Position numbers and translations under genes: made by a program | Shown here: one piece after another, positions 26,016-34,820 of the stretch | Layout of the letters: every line of letters begins with the position of its first letter | Numbering within the stretch: the first letter of the stretch is position 1 | The notes under the pieces: generated by a model | What the model was told of the DNA's origin: nothing | What the model saw: the letters and a program-made list of their open reading frames with translations, nothing else | The model's database searches: none | Source: Verrucomicrobiota bacterium | Lineage (GTDB): Bacteria; Verrucomicrobiota; Verrucomicrobiia; Opitutales; Opitutaceae | DNA: 64,000 nucleotides | Assembly (NCBI GenBank): GCA_023457715.1 | Contig: JAEWKR010000017.1 | Coordinates: 23,205 to 87,204, forward strand | Direction of reading: 5' to 3'

Positions 26016-26969
26016 ATGCTTCCGACGCATTCCGGGTCCATCCGCCTCTTCCGCTTTTCCGGCATTCAAGTGTATCTGCACTGGTCCTGGTTTCTCGTGG
26101 CCGTTTATCAAGTGACGGCGCGGAGCGCGGCGTACGAGTCGCCGGCGTGGAAGCTGGCCGAGTATCTCACGCTCTTCGGGATCGTGACGCTGCACGAATT
26201 TGGCCATGCGTTGGCGTGCCGGCAGGTGGGCGGCACGGCGCATGACATCGTGCTGTGGCCCTTGGGGGGCGTGGCTTATGTGGCTCCGCCGCAGCGAGCG
26301 GGTGCCACCTTGTGGAGCATTGCCGCGGGACCGCTCGTGAATGTGGCGCTGCTCCCCGTGTTTTGGGGCGCGCTTGCTCTCGCCTCCGCGCAAGGCGCCC
26401 CGACCGACGTGCTCCTCTTCCTCGACGCGATTCAGAATATCAACCTGCTCCTTCTGGTCTTCAATCTCCTCCCCGTGTACCCGCTGGATGGCGGCCAGAT
26501 TCTTCGCTCCCTGCTCTGGTTCGTGGTGGGTCGCCGTCGTAGTCTGCTGACCGCGGCCACCTTGGGGATGGCGGTGGTGGTCCTGGGGGGGCTTTACTTC
26601 GCTTACGGGTGGTGGCGGGCGTTGGAGGCAGGCCGTCCCGCCGGTTCCATCCTCTGGCCGGCCATTTTGGTCTTCTTCCTCGGCAGCCAGTGTTGGAATG
26701 CGCTGAAGGAGGCGAAAATGATGGGCCGGCTCGAGGCGCTGCCCCGACACCGGGAATTTTCGTGTCCGAGCTGCCGGATCTCGCCGCCCGGCGGTCCCTT
26801 ATACGGCTGCGGACGCTGCGGCGGAGCTTTCGATCCGTTTTCAACCGGAGGGGTTTGTCCCCATTGCCAGGAAGCGAAGACGGCGGTCCCGTGCATTCAT
26901 TGTGGCGCGAACCACCCGGTCGCCGCCTGGCGAAAAACGCCGCCGGGTTCCGTCGTGATTGACGTCTAG
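26016..26969 (+). CDS. Site-2 (M50) family membrane metalloprotease with C-terminal zinc ribbons
   Basis: 317 residues. The zinc site is His60, Glu61 and His64 in TLHEFGHALACRQVGG, and the second motif is NLLPVYPLDGGQIL, whose Asp is the third ligand. About six membrane spans surround these. The C-terminal cytoplasmic tail after residue ~245 carries four CxxC knuckles (CPSC, CGRC, CPHC, CIHC), a double zinc ribbon not present in minimal rhomboid-like or SpoIVFB-type members. M50 proteases cut transmembrane proteins such as anti-sigma factors; no substrate is evident. ATG at 26016 opens MLPTHSGSIRLFRF. Confidence 0.9.
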   Translation: MLPTHSGSIRLFRFSGIQVYLHWSWFLVAVYQVTARSAAYESPAWKLAEYLTLFGIVTLHEFGHALACRQVGGTAHDIVLWPLGGVAYVAPPQRAGATLWSIAAGPLVNVALLPVFWGALALASAQGAPTDVLLFLDAIQNINLLLLVFNLLPVYPLDGGQILRSLLWFVVGRRRSLLTAATLGMAVVVLGGLYFAYGWWRALEAGRPAGSILWPAILVFFLGSQCWNALKEAKMMGRLEALPRHREFSCPSCRISPPGGPLYGCGRCGGAFDPFSTGGVCPHCQEAKTAVPCIHCGANHPVAAWRKTPPGSVVIDV

Positions 26970-27047
26970 CCGCCCCTGCACCCTCGGAACGACGGAACGA
27001 GCTGTCGGGGGCCCGCTTTACACCGACGCGTTGCGCCCGTCCCAAAA

Positions 27048-27063
27048 ATCCCAATATCGGGAC
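27048..27063. promoter_or_regulatory. Inverted repeat (activator-type site) upstream of exporter half 1
   Basis: ATCCCAATATCGGGAC matches 13 of 16 positions of the site at 37405-37420 before the other exporter half. It ends 98 bp before the GG of the GG-N10-GC box. Together the two copies give a consensus close to the palindrome TGTCCCAATATTGGGACA. Confidence 0.55.
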
Positions 27064-27159
27064 AGATAGGTTCCACTTGCGAGCGGGGAACGCGGACAAG
27101 TCACCGCGGGAGATTTTCTTACCGTTCATATGTAGTAGGTTACAACACAACGAGGGAGA

Positions 27160-27175
27160 CGGCACACCCGCTGCT
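27160..27175 (+). promoter_or_regulatory. GG-N10-GC box (sigma-54-like) before exporter half 1
   Basis: CGGCACACCCGCTGCT has GG and GC with exactly 10 bases between them and resembles the -24/-12 sigma-54 promoter. The predicted start would fall only ~4 bases before the ATG at 27190, leaving the AAGGTGGGG ribosome binding site outside the transcript, so a non-promoter role is possible. Confidence 0.4.
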
Positions 27176-27189
27176 AAGGTGGGGACGAA

Positions 27190-27855
27190 ATGATTACCCT
27201 GCGTCACATCGACCGAGTGTATCCGCTGAAGGGCGGGCCGTACTATGCGCTCCGCAACATCAACCTTTCGGTGGCGGAGGGCGATTTTCTCTCGATCATG
27301 GGACCTTCCGGGGCGGGAAAATCCACCCTCCTCCACATCCTCGGCATGCACGACGGCGAGTGGACCGGTGAGTATGAGCTGCTGGGGAACCCGGTCCACA
27401 AGCTCGACAAGAAAAAGCGTTTTGAACTGCAGAAGCAGCATATCGGCTTCGTCTTCCAGAGTTACCATCTGCTCGACGATCTGACGGTCTACGAGAACCT
27501 GGAGGTGCCGCTGTCCTACCGCAACGTGCCCAAAAAAGAACGCGAGAGCATCGTGTGTGACGCCCTCGACCGTTTCCACATGGTCGCCAAGAAGGATCTC
27601 TACCCCAGCCAGCTCTCCGGCGGACAGCAGCAATTGGTCGGGGTGGCGCGCGCGCTGGTGGCGAAGCCGGCCCTGATCCTGGCCGACGAACCCACGGGCA
27701 ATCTTCATTCCGACCAAGGGCGTGAGATCATGGAGCTTTTCCGGAAACTCAACCAGGAGGATGGCGTGACCATCATCCAGGTGACGCACTCAAACGAGAA
27801 CGCGACCTACGGCACGCGCGTGGTGCGCGTGGCCGACGGCATGATGGTTTCCTGA
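27190..27855 (+). CDS. ABC exporter ATPase, MacB/LolD type, with altered signature and D-loop
   Basis: 221 residues. Walker A is GPSGAGKST (38-46), Q-loop VFQS, signature LSGGQQQ (142-148), Walker B LILADE and switch His in QVTHS. Two deviations stand out: residue 149 is Leu where this family has Arg (QQQR), and the D-loop reads NLHS with His173 in place of Asp. The second ATPase in the window (38967) has the usual residues. It pairs with the TolC gene 9 bp downstream and is inferred to serve the permeases at 39.7-47.4 kb. Confidence 0.92.
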   Translation: MITLRHIDRVYPLKGGPYYALRNINLSVAEGDFLSIMGPSGAGKSTLLHILGMHDGEWTGEYELLGNPVHKLDKKKRFELQKQHIGFVFQSYHLLDDLTVYENLEVPLSYRNVPKKERESIVCDALDRFHMVAKKDLYPSQLSGGQQQLVGVARALVAKPALILADEPTGNLHSDQGREIMELFRKLNQEDGVTIIQVTHSNENATYGTRVVRVADGMMVS

Positions 27856-27864
27856 GCCCCGCCC

Positions 27865-29403
27865 ATGACTTCCCGCTTTCGCTTCCCGGCGTGCTCCGCG
27901 CGCCTTCTTGCCTTGGGCGCCGCCAGTCTGCTGGGCGCCGTCTCCGCCTGGGCTCAGACCGATGGGCCCGCGCCGGTCGCTTCGCCCCCGCCCCCGCCGG
28001 CGTCACTTGCCGTGGCGCGACTGACCCTGGACGAGGCGATCGCCCGCGCCCTGCGCCACAACCAGCGGATCAAGGTGAGCGAGTACGGCCGCGGCATTGC
28101 GCGCGCCAACGTGCTCGCCGAGTATGGGCGCTTCGACCCCGCCCTGACCTTCCGGCGCTTTTATTCGGAGAGCGAACTGGCGCTGTCGCCCACGAGCTCG
28201 GTGTCCGCGGTGTCTCAATCCGATGAATACGGCGCAGGGCTGGAAGGACTGCTGCCCTTTGGCACGCAGTACCAGCTCGGCGGCTCCTCGCAGAATCAGC
28301 GCGGCACCTACAATAACTTTTCCAACCGGTTCGTCACCTTCGGCGGCCTGAGCGTGACGCAGCCGCTGCTGCGCGGCTTTGGGTTCGGTGCCAACCTGGC
28401 CAGCCTCCGGATTGCAAAGGCCGACCGGACGATCTCGGACTGGGAATACCGGCAGGCGGTGATCGACACGGTGACCTCCGTGGTGCTGGCCTACAACGAC
28501 CTGGCGGAGGCTCGGGAGAACCTGCGCATCGCGCACCGATCGCGCGACCTCGCCGCCAAGCTCGTGAGCGACAACGAACGCCGCAATCGCGTGGGCAGTC
28601 TCTCCGATGCCGACGTCACGCAGGCCCGGGCCCGCGTCGCGAATCGCGAGGAGTTCATCCTGATCGCCCGTCGCAACATCAAGAACGTCGAGAACCGGCT
28701 GCGCACCCTGATTGGCGCCGGCGAGGTTTCGCCGAATCCGCCCGACCTCGCGATCGAGCCCCTGGCCCGCGCTCCGGCCATGTCGGGGGACGGCGTGACG
28801 GACCTGCAACGTGCGCTCGCCCTGCGACCCGATTATCAGGCGGCCCGCCAGGGGCTGGTCAAAGGTCGCGCCAACCGCTCCTTCGCGGTGAACCAGATGC
28901 TGCCCCGCGTGGATTTCGTGGGCAGCTACGGCTACAACGGCATCGACCCCTCTTTTGCTGCCAGCCGCGAGCAGGTGCGCAACCGCGACAACCGGGCCTA
29001 CACGGCCGGCGTCGTGGTGTCCGTCCCCCTGACGTTCGCGCAAGGTCGCGGACGGTACCGCGCGGCCAAGCTTGGCCTCCTGCAGGCGGAAGCCGACGTG
29101 GTTCGGCTCGAACAGGACATCGCCGTCACGGTTGCGAATGCCATCGGCCAGCTGGAGACCGCCGCGGAACGCGTGCAAGCCACGACGCGGGCTTACGAAC
29201 TGGCGCAGCAGGCCCTGGACGCGGAGGAGAAGCGCTTCCGCGCGGGCACCAGCTCGACCTTCCTCGTGCTGCAGCTGCAGGAGCAGCTCGCCGCCGTCGA
29301 AAGCGGCCAGGTCCGTGCCATCGCGGACCAGCATCGCGCGCAGGCGAATTACCAGCGCGAAATCGGCGCCACGCTCGAGGCGCGGCAGCTGACGGTGGAG
29401 TGA
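27865..29403 (+). CDS. TolC-family outer membrane efflux protein
   Basis: 512 residues with a signal peptide ending LLGAVSAWAQ. Two tandem outer-membrane-efflux repeats give long helical hairpins: LTLDEAIARALRHNQRIKV opens the first, and LQRALALRPDYQAARQGLV opens the second. Strands such as GGLSVTQPLLRGFGFG form the barrel. TolC proteins are the outer-membrane duct for ABC or RND exporters. It follows the ABC ATPase by 9 bp, and the matching adaptor lies at 37551. Confidence 0.93.
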   Translation: MTSRFRFPACSARLLALGAASLLGAVSAWAQTDGPAPVASPPPPPASLAVARLTLDEAIARALRHNQRIKVSEYGRGIARANVLAEYGRFDPALTFRRFYSESELALSPTSSVSAVSQSDEYGAGLEGLLPFGTQYQLGGSSQNQRGTYNNFSNRFVTFGGLSVTQPLLRGFGFGANLASLRIAKADRTISDWEYRQAVIDTVTSVVLAYNDLAEARENLRIAHRSRDLAAKLVSDNERRNRVGSLSDADVTQARARVANREEFILIARRNIKNVENRLRTLIGAGEVSPNPPDLAIEPLARAPAMSGDGVTDLQRALALRPDYQAARQGLVKGRANRSFAVNQMLPRVDFVGSYGYNGIDPSFAASREQVRNRDNRAYTAGVVVSVPLTFAQGRGRYRAAKLGLLQAEADVVRLEQDIAVTVANAIGQLETAAERVQATTRAYELAQQALDAEEKRFRAGTSSTFLVLQLQEQLAAVESGQVRAIADQHRAQANYQREIGATLEARQLTVE

Positions 29404-29416
29404 GGGTGGGGTTCTC

Positions 29417-29444
29417 GTTTCTAGTTTCTAGTTTCTAGTTTCTA
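29417..29444. repeat. Array of four GTTTCTA heptamers
   Basis: Four perfect 7-bp units GTTTCTA, 13 bp after the TolC stop codon, followed by the diverged GTTCCCC. Low complexity, no coding. Confidence 0.8.
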
Positions 29445-29524
29445 GTTCCCCGTTTCGGGCGGGGGCTGGAGTTTGGCGTCGCGCTGGCGCTCGGGGTGGA
29501 CAGGCTGGTTGCCGCCTTTTCCCC

Positions 29525-30778
29525 ATGAGACTCCGTGCATTGCTTGCCCCCCTCCTGAGTTCCGTAGTCTGGCTGTCGTCCGCGATGGCCGCCGAATGGC
29601 CCTTGCCGGTCGCCAAACCGGCGGAGGTCGGGATGTCTCCCGAACGGCTGCAGAAGACTCACGAAGCGCTCGATCGCGAGGTCGCGAGCGGCCGTTACTC
29701 GGGCTATATCACCATGGTCACCCGCAACGGCAAGATCGCGGACTGGCACGCGAGCGGGTGGCAGAACGTCGAGGAGAAGATCCCGATGACGAAGGATTCG
29801 ATCATCAAGATCTACTCGATGACCAAGGTGATCACCTCCGTGGCCGTCCTGACGCTGGTGGAGGAGGGCAAGGTGCAGCTGACCGACCCGGTCGAGAAAT
29901 ACTTCCCGGTGATGAAGGACCTGAAAGTCTACACGGGCGGCACGGCCGACGCCCCCACGCTGGAACCGGCCAAACGGCCGATCACGGTGGCCGATCTCCT
30001 CACGCACACGGCCGGCTATTACTATGACGCTTCCTGGTCGGCGGACCCGATCCCGGGGCAGTTGCTCTCCCGCGCGAAAATCTGGGAGGCGACGAGCATG
30101 GACGACTTCATGGCGCGCATCGCCACCGTGCCGCTGCACCAGCAACCCGGCACCCGGTTCCGGTACGGCATCCACACCGACATGCTCGGGGCGATCGTTG
30201 AGAAGGCGAGCGGCGTGCCCTTCGCGCAGTTCCTCCAGCAGCGGATCTTTGGACCGCTGGGCATGCGTGACACCAGTTTCACGGTCCCGACGGAAAAACT
30301 TGCCCGCAAGGCGGTGGTCTACGGCTACGGCAATGGAAAACTGACGCCGATGCCCGACCTGCTGCCGGAGCGCGGCATCCCGAGCGGTGGCGGCGGGCTC
30401 TACTCGACGGCCGCGGATTATGTGCGGTTTGCGCAGATGCTGCTCAATGGCGGCGAGCTGGACGGCGCCCGGATCGTGAGCCGCAAGACCGTGGAACTCA
30501 TGGCCACGGACCGGATCGCCCATCTGGCCGACCCGCATCCGTTTGGTCAGCAGGACATGGGCTTCGGCCTCGGGGTCCGCATGATGACGAACCAGGGCGC
30601 CACCCGCCACCTCGGGTCCAAGGGCATGTTCGGGTGGGACGGCGCGGCGACCACCCTGGCCTGGATGGACCCGAAGGAGAAGATGGTATCCATTCTCCTG
30701 ACACAGCACATGCCCTTCAACGAAGGGGACATCTTCGCCACGTTCGTGAACGGCACCTACAGCGCGCTCGTGGATTGA
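29525..30778 (+). CDS. Secreted serine hydrolase, beta-lactamase class C/esterase EstB family
   Basis: 417 residues with a signal peptide (MRLRALLAPLLSSVVWLSSAMA). The nucleophile motif SxxK is Ser98-Met-Thr-Lys101 in IKIYSMTKVITS. A tyrosine motif in RFRYGIHTDMLG and a late HLGSKGMFGWDG fill the places of the YxN and HxG motifs. Family members are D-aminopeptidases, esterases and beta-lactamases, and the natural substrate cannot be read from sequence. It lies between the TolC gene and the T4SS-like block and may belong to neither. Confidence 0.9.
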   Translation: MRLRALLAPLLSSVVWLSSAMAAEWPLPVAKPAEVGMSPERLQKTHEALDREVASGRYSGYITMVTRNGKIADWHASGWQNVEEKIPMTKDSIIKIYSMTKVITSVAVLTLVEEGKVQLTDPVEKYFPVMKDLKVYTGGTADAPTLEPAKRPITVADLLTHTAGYYYDASWSADPIPGQLLSRAKIWEATSMDDFMARIATVPLHQQPGTRFRYGIHTDMLGAIVEKASGVPFAQFLQQRIFGPLGMRDTSFTVPTEKLARKAVVYGYGNGKLTPMPDLLPERGIPSGGGGLYSTAADYVRFAQMLLNGGELDGARIVSRKTVELMATDRIAHLADPHPFGQQDMGFGLGVRMMTNQGATRHLGSKGMFGWDGAATTLAWMDPKEKMVSILLTQHMPFNEGDIFATFVNGTYSALVD

Positions 30779-30807
30779 GGCCTCGAGCGCTTTCTCATCC
30801 GGATCTG

Positions 30808-30883
30808 GCCTCACGCAAAGGTCGCAAAGGTCGCTAAGGATTTGGCCCGGACCCTGGTGACCTTGGCGACCTTTGTTTGAGGC
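30808..30883. repeat. 76-bp palindromic element with GTCGCAAAG units
   Basis: The 23-bp ends (30808-30830 and 30861-30883) are inverted copies matching at 20 of 23 positions, GCCTCACGCAAAGGTCGC against GCCTCAAACAAAGGTCGC. The left arm contains two 9-bp GCAAAGGTC units. It would fold into one long hairpin and has the look of a REP or MITE relic. Confidence 0.75.
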
Positions 30884-30967
30884 ACCGGGGGATAGTGACT
30901 CGGTGCGAGGAATAGACACGGTCCGTACCTGCGCAGGGCGCCTCCGCGCACGACAAGCAAAATAAAG

Positions 30968-31001
30968 TTGACGACAGGTAAAAACGAATTAACGATTCGT
31001 T
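30968..31001 (+). promoter_or_regulatory. Candidate promoter with inverted repeat before the pilin-like gene
   Basis: TTGACG at 30968-30973 could be a -35 element, with weak AACGAT 17 bp later. Overlapping it is the perfect inverted repeat AACGAAT-TAACG-ATTCGTT (30983-31001), ending 16 bp before the ATG at 31018. An operator over the promoter of the first T4SS-like gene is plausible. Confidence 0.35.
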
Positions 31002-31017
31002 CCACCTGATCGTCACC

Positions 31018-31527
31018 ATGAACCTCACGCCTCTTCTCGCCGAGTTCGTCATCCCCGAGCAGTTCAAGAACAACATCGCCTACGGGCTGCTCGTCGTCAT
31101 CGCGGTCGCCGCCGTCTTTTGCATCATCAAGTGCGTCCAGGGCGCGGACATGCTCGACCGCGGTGAGGACGGGAAAAAGAAGATCTATTCCGGAATCGCC
31201 GTCGGCGTGGCACCCTGGCTCGCGCTCGCCGCCTTCCAGGCCACGGAACTGGACGAAAAGATCGGCTTTACGCTGGTCCCGGGCGACCTGCCCCCGCTCG
31301 ACCCCAAGGTCACCGATGTGGTGCAGCTGGCCCTGTGGGCAATCATCGGGATCGCCGCAATCTGGTGCGTCATCAAATGCGTCAACGGCGCCAACATGCT
31401 GGAGCACGGGGAAGACGGGAAAAAGAAGATCTTCTCGGGCCTCGCGATCGCCGCCGCCCCCTGGATCGCCATCACCGCCCTCAAGCTGTCGGGTTTTTGG
31501 GAAGCGCTCAACATCCAGCTCGTGTAA
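31018..31527 (+). CDS. Tandem-duplicated VirB2/TrbC-like pilin subunit protein
   Basis: 169 residues made of two homologous halves. Each has a membrane span, a charged loop and a second span: FCIIKCVQGADMLDRGEDGK in the first and WCVIKCVNGANMLEHGEDGK in the second, followed by KKIYSGIAVGVAPW and KKIFSGLAIAAAPW. The two-span, positively charged loop layout is that of VirB2/TrbC pilins, which polymerise into a conjugative or secretion pilus. No cleavable signal peptide is obvious. It is the first gene of block 1 of the T4SS-like system. Confidence 0.6.
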   Translation: MNLTPLLAEFVIPEQFKNNIAYGLLVVIAVAAVFCIIKCVQGADMLDRGEDGKKKIYSGIAVGVAPWLALAAFQATELDEKIGFTLVPGDLPPLDPKVTDVVQLALWAIIGIAAIWCVIKCVNGANMLEHGEDGKKKIFSGLAIAAAPWIAITALKLSGFWEALNIQLV

Positions 31528-31548
31528 CCCCGCGGAGGCGAGACGACG

Positions 31549-32010
31549 ATGCGCTCCACCCCCACCAACAGCGGTCCCGATTCCAGCGGCGCCGTGCGCT
31601 TCGGGCGCTGGGAGTTCGAGGGCAACGGATATCTTTTCGTCGTGGGCGGAGCGCTGCTCGGGGTCCTGACCTTCATTCTCTGCCCCTCGGCAGGCTACAC
31701 CCCGCGCCTCGCGCTTGCATCCCTGCCGCTGGCCGCCGCCCTCGGCTGGGTGAAGTTCTTCATCGTCGGGCGGCCGCCGCACTTCTGCGGTGATTTCTTT
31801 GAAGGGCTCCTGGTAGGGAGCCACTTCAACCTGCAGCCGCAGGCCTGGACCAAGGTGGCGCATCCGCACGGGGAGCGGGTGCGCCACCACTTCCAAGCGG
31901 CCGTTCCACCGCGCAACCCGGGTCGTCTCGCGGGCGCTCCCCGCTACGCTGAGACGCCGGCGCCGGAGTGCGTGGGTTGCCCCGCCGGTCAGGAAGATCC
32001 ACTCCGCTGA
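31549..32010 (+). CDS. VirB3-like inner membrane protein
   Basis: 153 residues. After a short soluble start it has two closely spaced membrane spans (YLFVVGGALLGVLTFILC and LALASLPLAAALGWVKFFIV), then GRPPHFCGDFFEGLLVG and a ~65-residue polar tail. The two-span hairpin and its position between the pilin-like and VirB4-like genes fit VirB3, which connects to VirB4 in the inner membrane. Assignment is by position and topology, not by a diagnostic motif. Confidence 0.5.
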   Translation: MRSTPTNSGPDSSGAVRFGRWEFEGNGYLFVVGGALLGVLTFILCPSAGYTPRLALASLPLAAALGWVKFFIVGRPPHFCGDFFEGLLVGSHFNLQPQAWTKVAHPHGERVRHHFQAAVPPRNPGRLAGAPRYAETPAPECVGCPAGQEDPLR

Positions 32011-32024
32011 GGGGCATCATTCCC

Positions 32025-34820
32025 ATGCACCGTCTCCTCGCCGATCTTTTTGAGACGCAGCCCCCCAACGGCTGGTTCGAGTCGGACGTACTCTGGTTCG
32101 ACTCCGGACTGGGTCCGGCCACCTGGCTCGTCCGTGGCGCGAAGGTGGAACTACCCGACCTTAAGAGCGCGGATCAGGGGACGCGGGACCAGTATTACGA
32201 AGGCCTTGGCACCTTCTTCAGCCAGTTGGGCCCCGACGACGCGGTGCAATTTCAATGGCGGGTCGACGCGGATTACCACGCCGAACTCGAAGCGTACCGC
32301 CGGCAGACCGGCGAGCAGCGCGCGGAGGGCTGGTGCCGAGCCACGCGCGAGGAGCGCTACGAGCGGTATCGCGCGCGTCAGGCCCGCGGCCAGCTCCGCC
32401 GTGAGCGGCTGGAGGTTTACCTCGGGCGGCGTTGTGCTTCCGTGCCGAAGTCCGGATTCCGGACGGCGGAGCAGATCGATCGGTACGTGGCGCAAACGGC
32501 GAAGAACGCGGCGGACCGCCTCCGCACCCTGGAGGGCCGCCTGCCCGGCGCCCGGATTCATCCCTTTGGCGATCATGACCACTTCGCCGCCTGGCGTGGC
32601 TTCTGTCAGCCCTCCCTGCAACTGCTGGGAGACCAGCGGTTCGCCGGCTTCGATCCCGCCGCGACGATATTGGAGAACAGCTGGCCCGGCGGGGGTATCA
32701 CCACGCGCGATACCGAGGGCAACGTGTTCTTCCGGCTCGACGGCCAGTTTCACACCCTGCTCGTGCTCCGGCGCTGGCCGATGGAAACGCACCTGGGCGT
32801 GGTCTGGGCACTCACCTCCGCCCTGGCCGGGAACTATTGCTACACCCTGTCGTGCCGGCCCCTCGGGGTCGAAACCGAGGTGGCGAAGACGGAACGGGAG
32901 CTGCGCAAGCTGAAAGGGCACCGCCACACCGAGGACAAGGAATCGCTCGATGCCGTCATTGCGCGCAAGCAGGCGAGGATCGCGTCACTCCAGGGCGGGT
33001 TTGCCCGGCCGTTTTCGGCGCTGGCCGTCATCCGCGTGTGGGCGCCCACGGTCGAGGGATGTCTGCAGCATCTTCAGGCGGTGAAGGAGGCCGTGAGCGC
33101 AATGAACGGCGCGCAGGCCATGATCGTCGACGACGAGGTGCAGGCGAAGTGCCTGTTCTATGAAACGCTCCCCGGCTGGTTCGGCGGCCACTACCGCGCC
33201 TGGGATCTGTTCGCCCTGGCCGGCCGCGATCCTTCGGTCTGTTTCCTCCAGGACCTCGTGCCCCTGTCTGCCTCGTGCACCGGTCATCTCGAGGCAGGCG
33301 AGGCCCTGTATGACGGCGAGGAAGGCTGCCTCTTTGGGGTCCGGACCTTCGCCGCCGGCGTGCCGCAGCACGCGGTGATGACCGGCACGACGCGCGTGGG
33401 AAAATCGAGTCAGACCATCGACCTGCTCTCCCAGTCAGACTGCTTCTTCGCGTTTCGCGGCATCGTGGAAGAGGGGCTGAGCTACGGCACGTTCGTCCAA
33501 CTCGTCGGCGGAGAGTCGATCATCCTCCATCCGGACACCGATCTGACGTTGAACTATCTCGACACGCAGGGACTCCCCCTCACCCGGATGCAGGTGTCGG
33601 CAGCGTGCGGTCTGCTGGGCGTGATGACGGGCAAGGCCGCTGATCCGGAGACCAATCTCGCGCGCGCCGCCCTGTACGGTGAGTACCTGGAACAGCTTTA
33701 TCGCGATGTGTGGGACGATCACCGCCGTCGCCAGCCGCAACTCGAGGCCACCGCGGCACGTTGGGCTCTGCTGGTCCAGCGGGCGCAGGAACGAGCCGCG
33801 GCCGCAGGCGCCCCCGTGTCGCTCCTTGAACTCTACGCGGACCTGCGGGAGCTGGAGGCGAAGGACGACGCCCCGCTCCGCGAGACGATGGCGGGGATCG
33901 ACGATGCCACGGCGCTCGCCTTTGCCCGGCAGCCGGACACCGCCCGGCTCGTCCGCGACATGGGCCTCGCCTTTCTCAAACCCGCGGATTTCCCCGTGCA
34001 CACTTCGTTGGTGGAAATGATGCTGTATGACCGGATGCCGCACCACGATCGCGAGCTCGTGAACCGCCTCGCGTCGCGCCTTTCCGCCTGGCAGCGCAAC
34101 GGCGGCAACGGCCGGTTCTTTGACGGCGTCACCAACCGGCCCCTCGCCGCGCGGGTGGTGCATTTCGAACTTGGCCAACTGCCCAACTCGAACGGACAGA
34201 TGAAGGAGGCGGCAATGTACCTCATCGCGAACCGGCTCCGCCAGCGCGTGATCACAATGCCTCGTTCCCTGCGCAAGCAGTTCATCTTTGAGGAGCCGTC
34301 GCGCTATCTGGAGGTGGGCGGAGTGGAGCAGCTGTTCGGGGAGTTCTACGCTCAGATGGGCAAGTTCGGATGCCACATCATGCCGGTCACGCAGCAGTAC
34401 GGCCAATTGGCGAAGTCGGCCCTCCGATCCGTGATCTTCGGCAACTCGAAGCAGTTTTTTCTCTTCAAGCAGAACGACCGTCACGATCTCGACGACCAGG
34501 GGGACGCCATTGGTCTGCCCGCCGCGGCCCGTGCCGCCATCCGCGGGTTCACCGCGCCCGAGTACCAGGCGGACGAAGCCAGGTTTTCCCAGATGGCGGT
34601 TTATTCGCAGGAAGGGGAGCACGCCCAATGCGGCGTGGTCCGGAACTACGTCACCCCCGAGATGCTGTATGTCAGCGACTCGTCGGGGGAGCGGTTCGAT
34701 GCGCGGAGCCGTGCCCTCGCCGGATACCGGGATCCCGTCGCGGGCGTCTTTGCGGAAGTCGCCCGGGAACAGGACGGACGTGTCAGCAGGCCAATTCCCT
34801 CGCATGAAGCTGTCGCTTGA
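32025..34820 (+). CDS. VirB4/TraC-like secretion ATPase
   Basis: 931 residues from the ATG opening MHRLLADLFETQPPNG. The P-loop is GTTRVGKSS (residues ~454-462). The C-terminal ATPase lobe has HFELGQLPNSNGQMKEAAMYLI, the Walker B region QFIFEEPSRYLEV near residue 750, and VTQQYGQLAKSALRSVIFGNSKQ, a block typical of VirB4/TraC. Walker B reads FEE instead of the usual DE. VirB4 energises pilus assembly and substrate transfer in type IV secretion. It ends overlapping the following lipoprotein gene by 17 bp. Confidence 0.8.
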   Translation: MHRLLADLFETQPPNGWFESDVLWFDSGLGPATWLVRGAKVELPDLKSADQGTRDQYYEGLGTFFSQLGPDDAVQFQWRVDADYHAELEAYRRQTGEQRAEGWCRATREERYERYRARQARGQLRRERLEVYLGRRCASVPKSGFRTAEQIDRYVAQTAKNAADRLRTLEGRLPGARIHPFGDHDHFAAWRGFCQPSLQLLGDQRFAGFDPAATILENSWPGGGITTRDTEGNVFFRLDGQFHTLLVLRRWPMETHLGVVWALTSALAGNYCYTLSCRPLGVETEVAKTERELRKLKGHRHTEDKESLDAVIARKQARIASLQGGFARPFSALAVIRVWAPTVEGCLQHLQAVKEAVSAMNGAQAMIVDDEVQAKCLFYETLPGWFGGHYRAWDLFALAGRDPSVCFLQDLVPLSASCTGHLEAGEALYDGEEGCLFGVRTFAAGVPQHAVMTGTTRVGKSSQTIDLLSQSDCFFAFRGIVEEGLSYGTFVQLVGGESIILHPDTDLTLNYLDTQGLPLTRMQVSAACGLLGVMTGKAADPETNLARAALYGEYLEQLYRDVWDDHRRRQPQLEATAARWALLVQRAQERAAAAGAPVSLLELYADLRELEAKDDAPLRETMAGIDDATALAFARQPDTARLVRDMGLAFLKPADFPVHTSLVEMMLYDRMPHHDRELVNRLASRLSAWQRNGGNGRFFDGVTNRPLAARVVHFELGQLPNSNGQMKEAAMYLIANRLRQRVITMPRSLRKQFIFEEPSRYLEVGGVEQLFGEFYAQMGKFGCHIMPVTQQYGQLAKSALRSVIFGNSKQFFLFKQNDRHDLDDQGDAIGLPAAARAAIRGFTAPEYQADEARFSQMAVYSQEGEHAQCGVVRNYVTPEMLYVSDSSGERFDARSRALAGYRDPVAGVFAEVAREQDGRVSRPIPSHEAVA

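Noticed and set aside
29435..30919. 494-codon open frame antisense to the serine hydrolase
   Set aside because: Its translation is low complexity without any recognisable domain, while the plus-strand frame has a signal peptide and SxxK motif.
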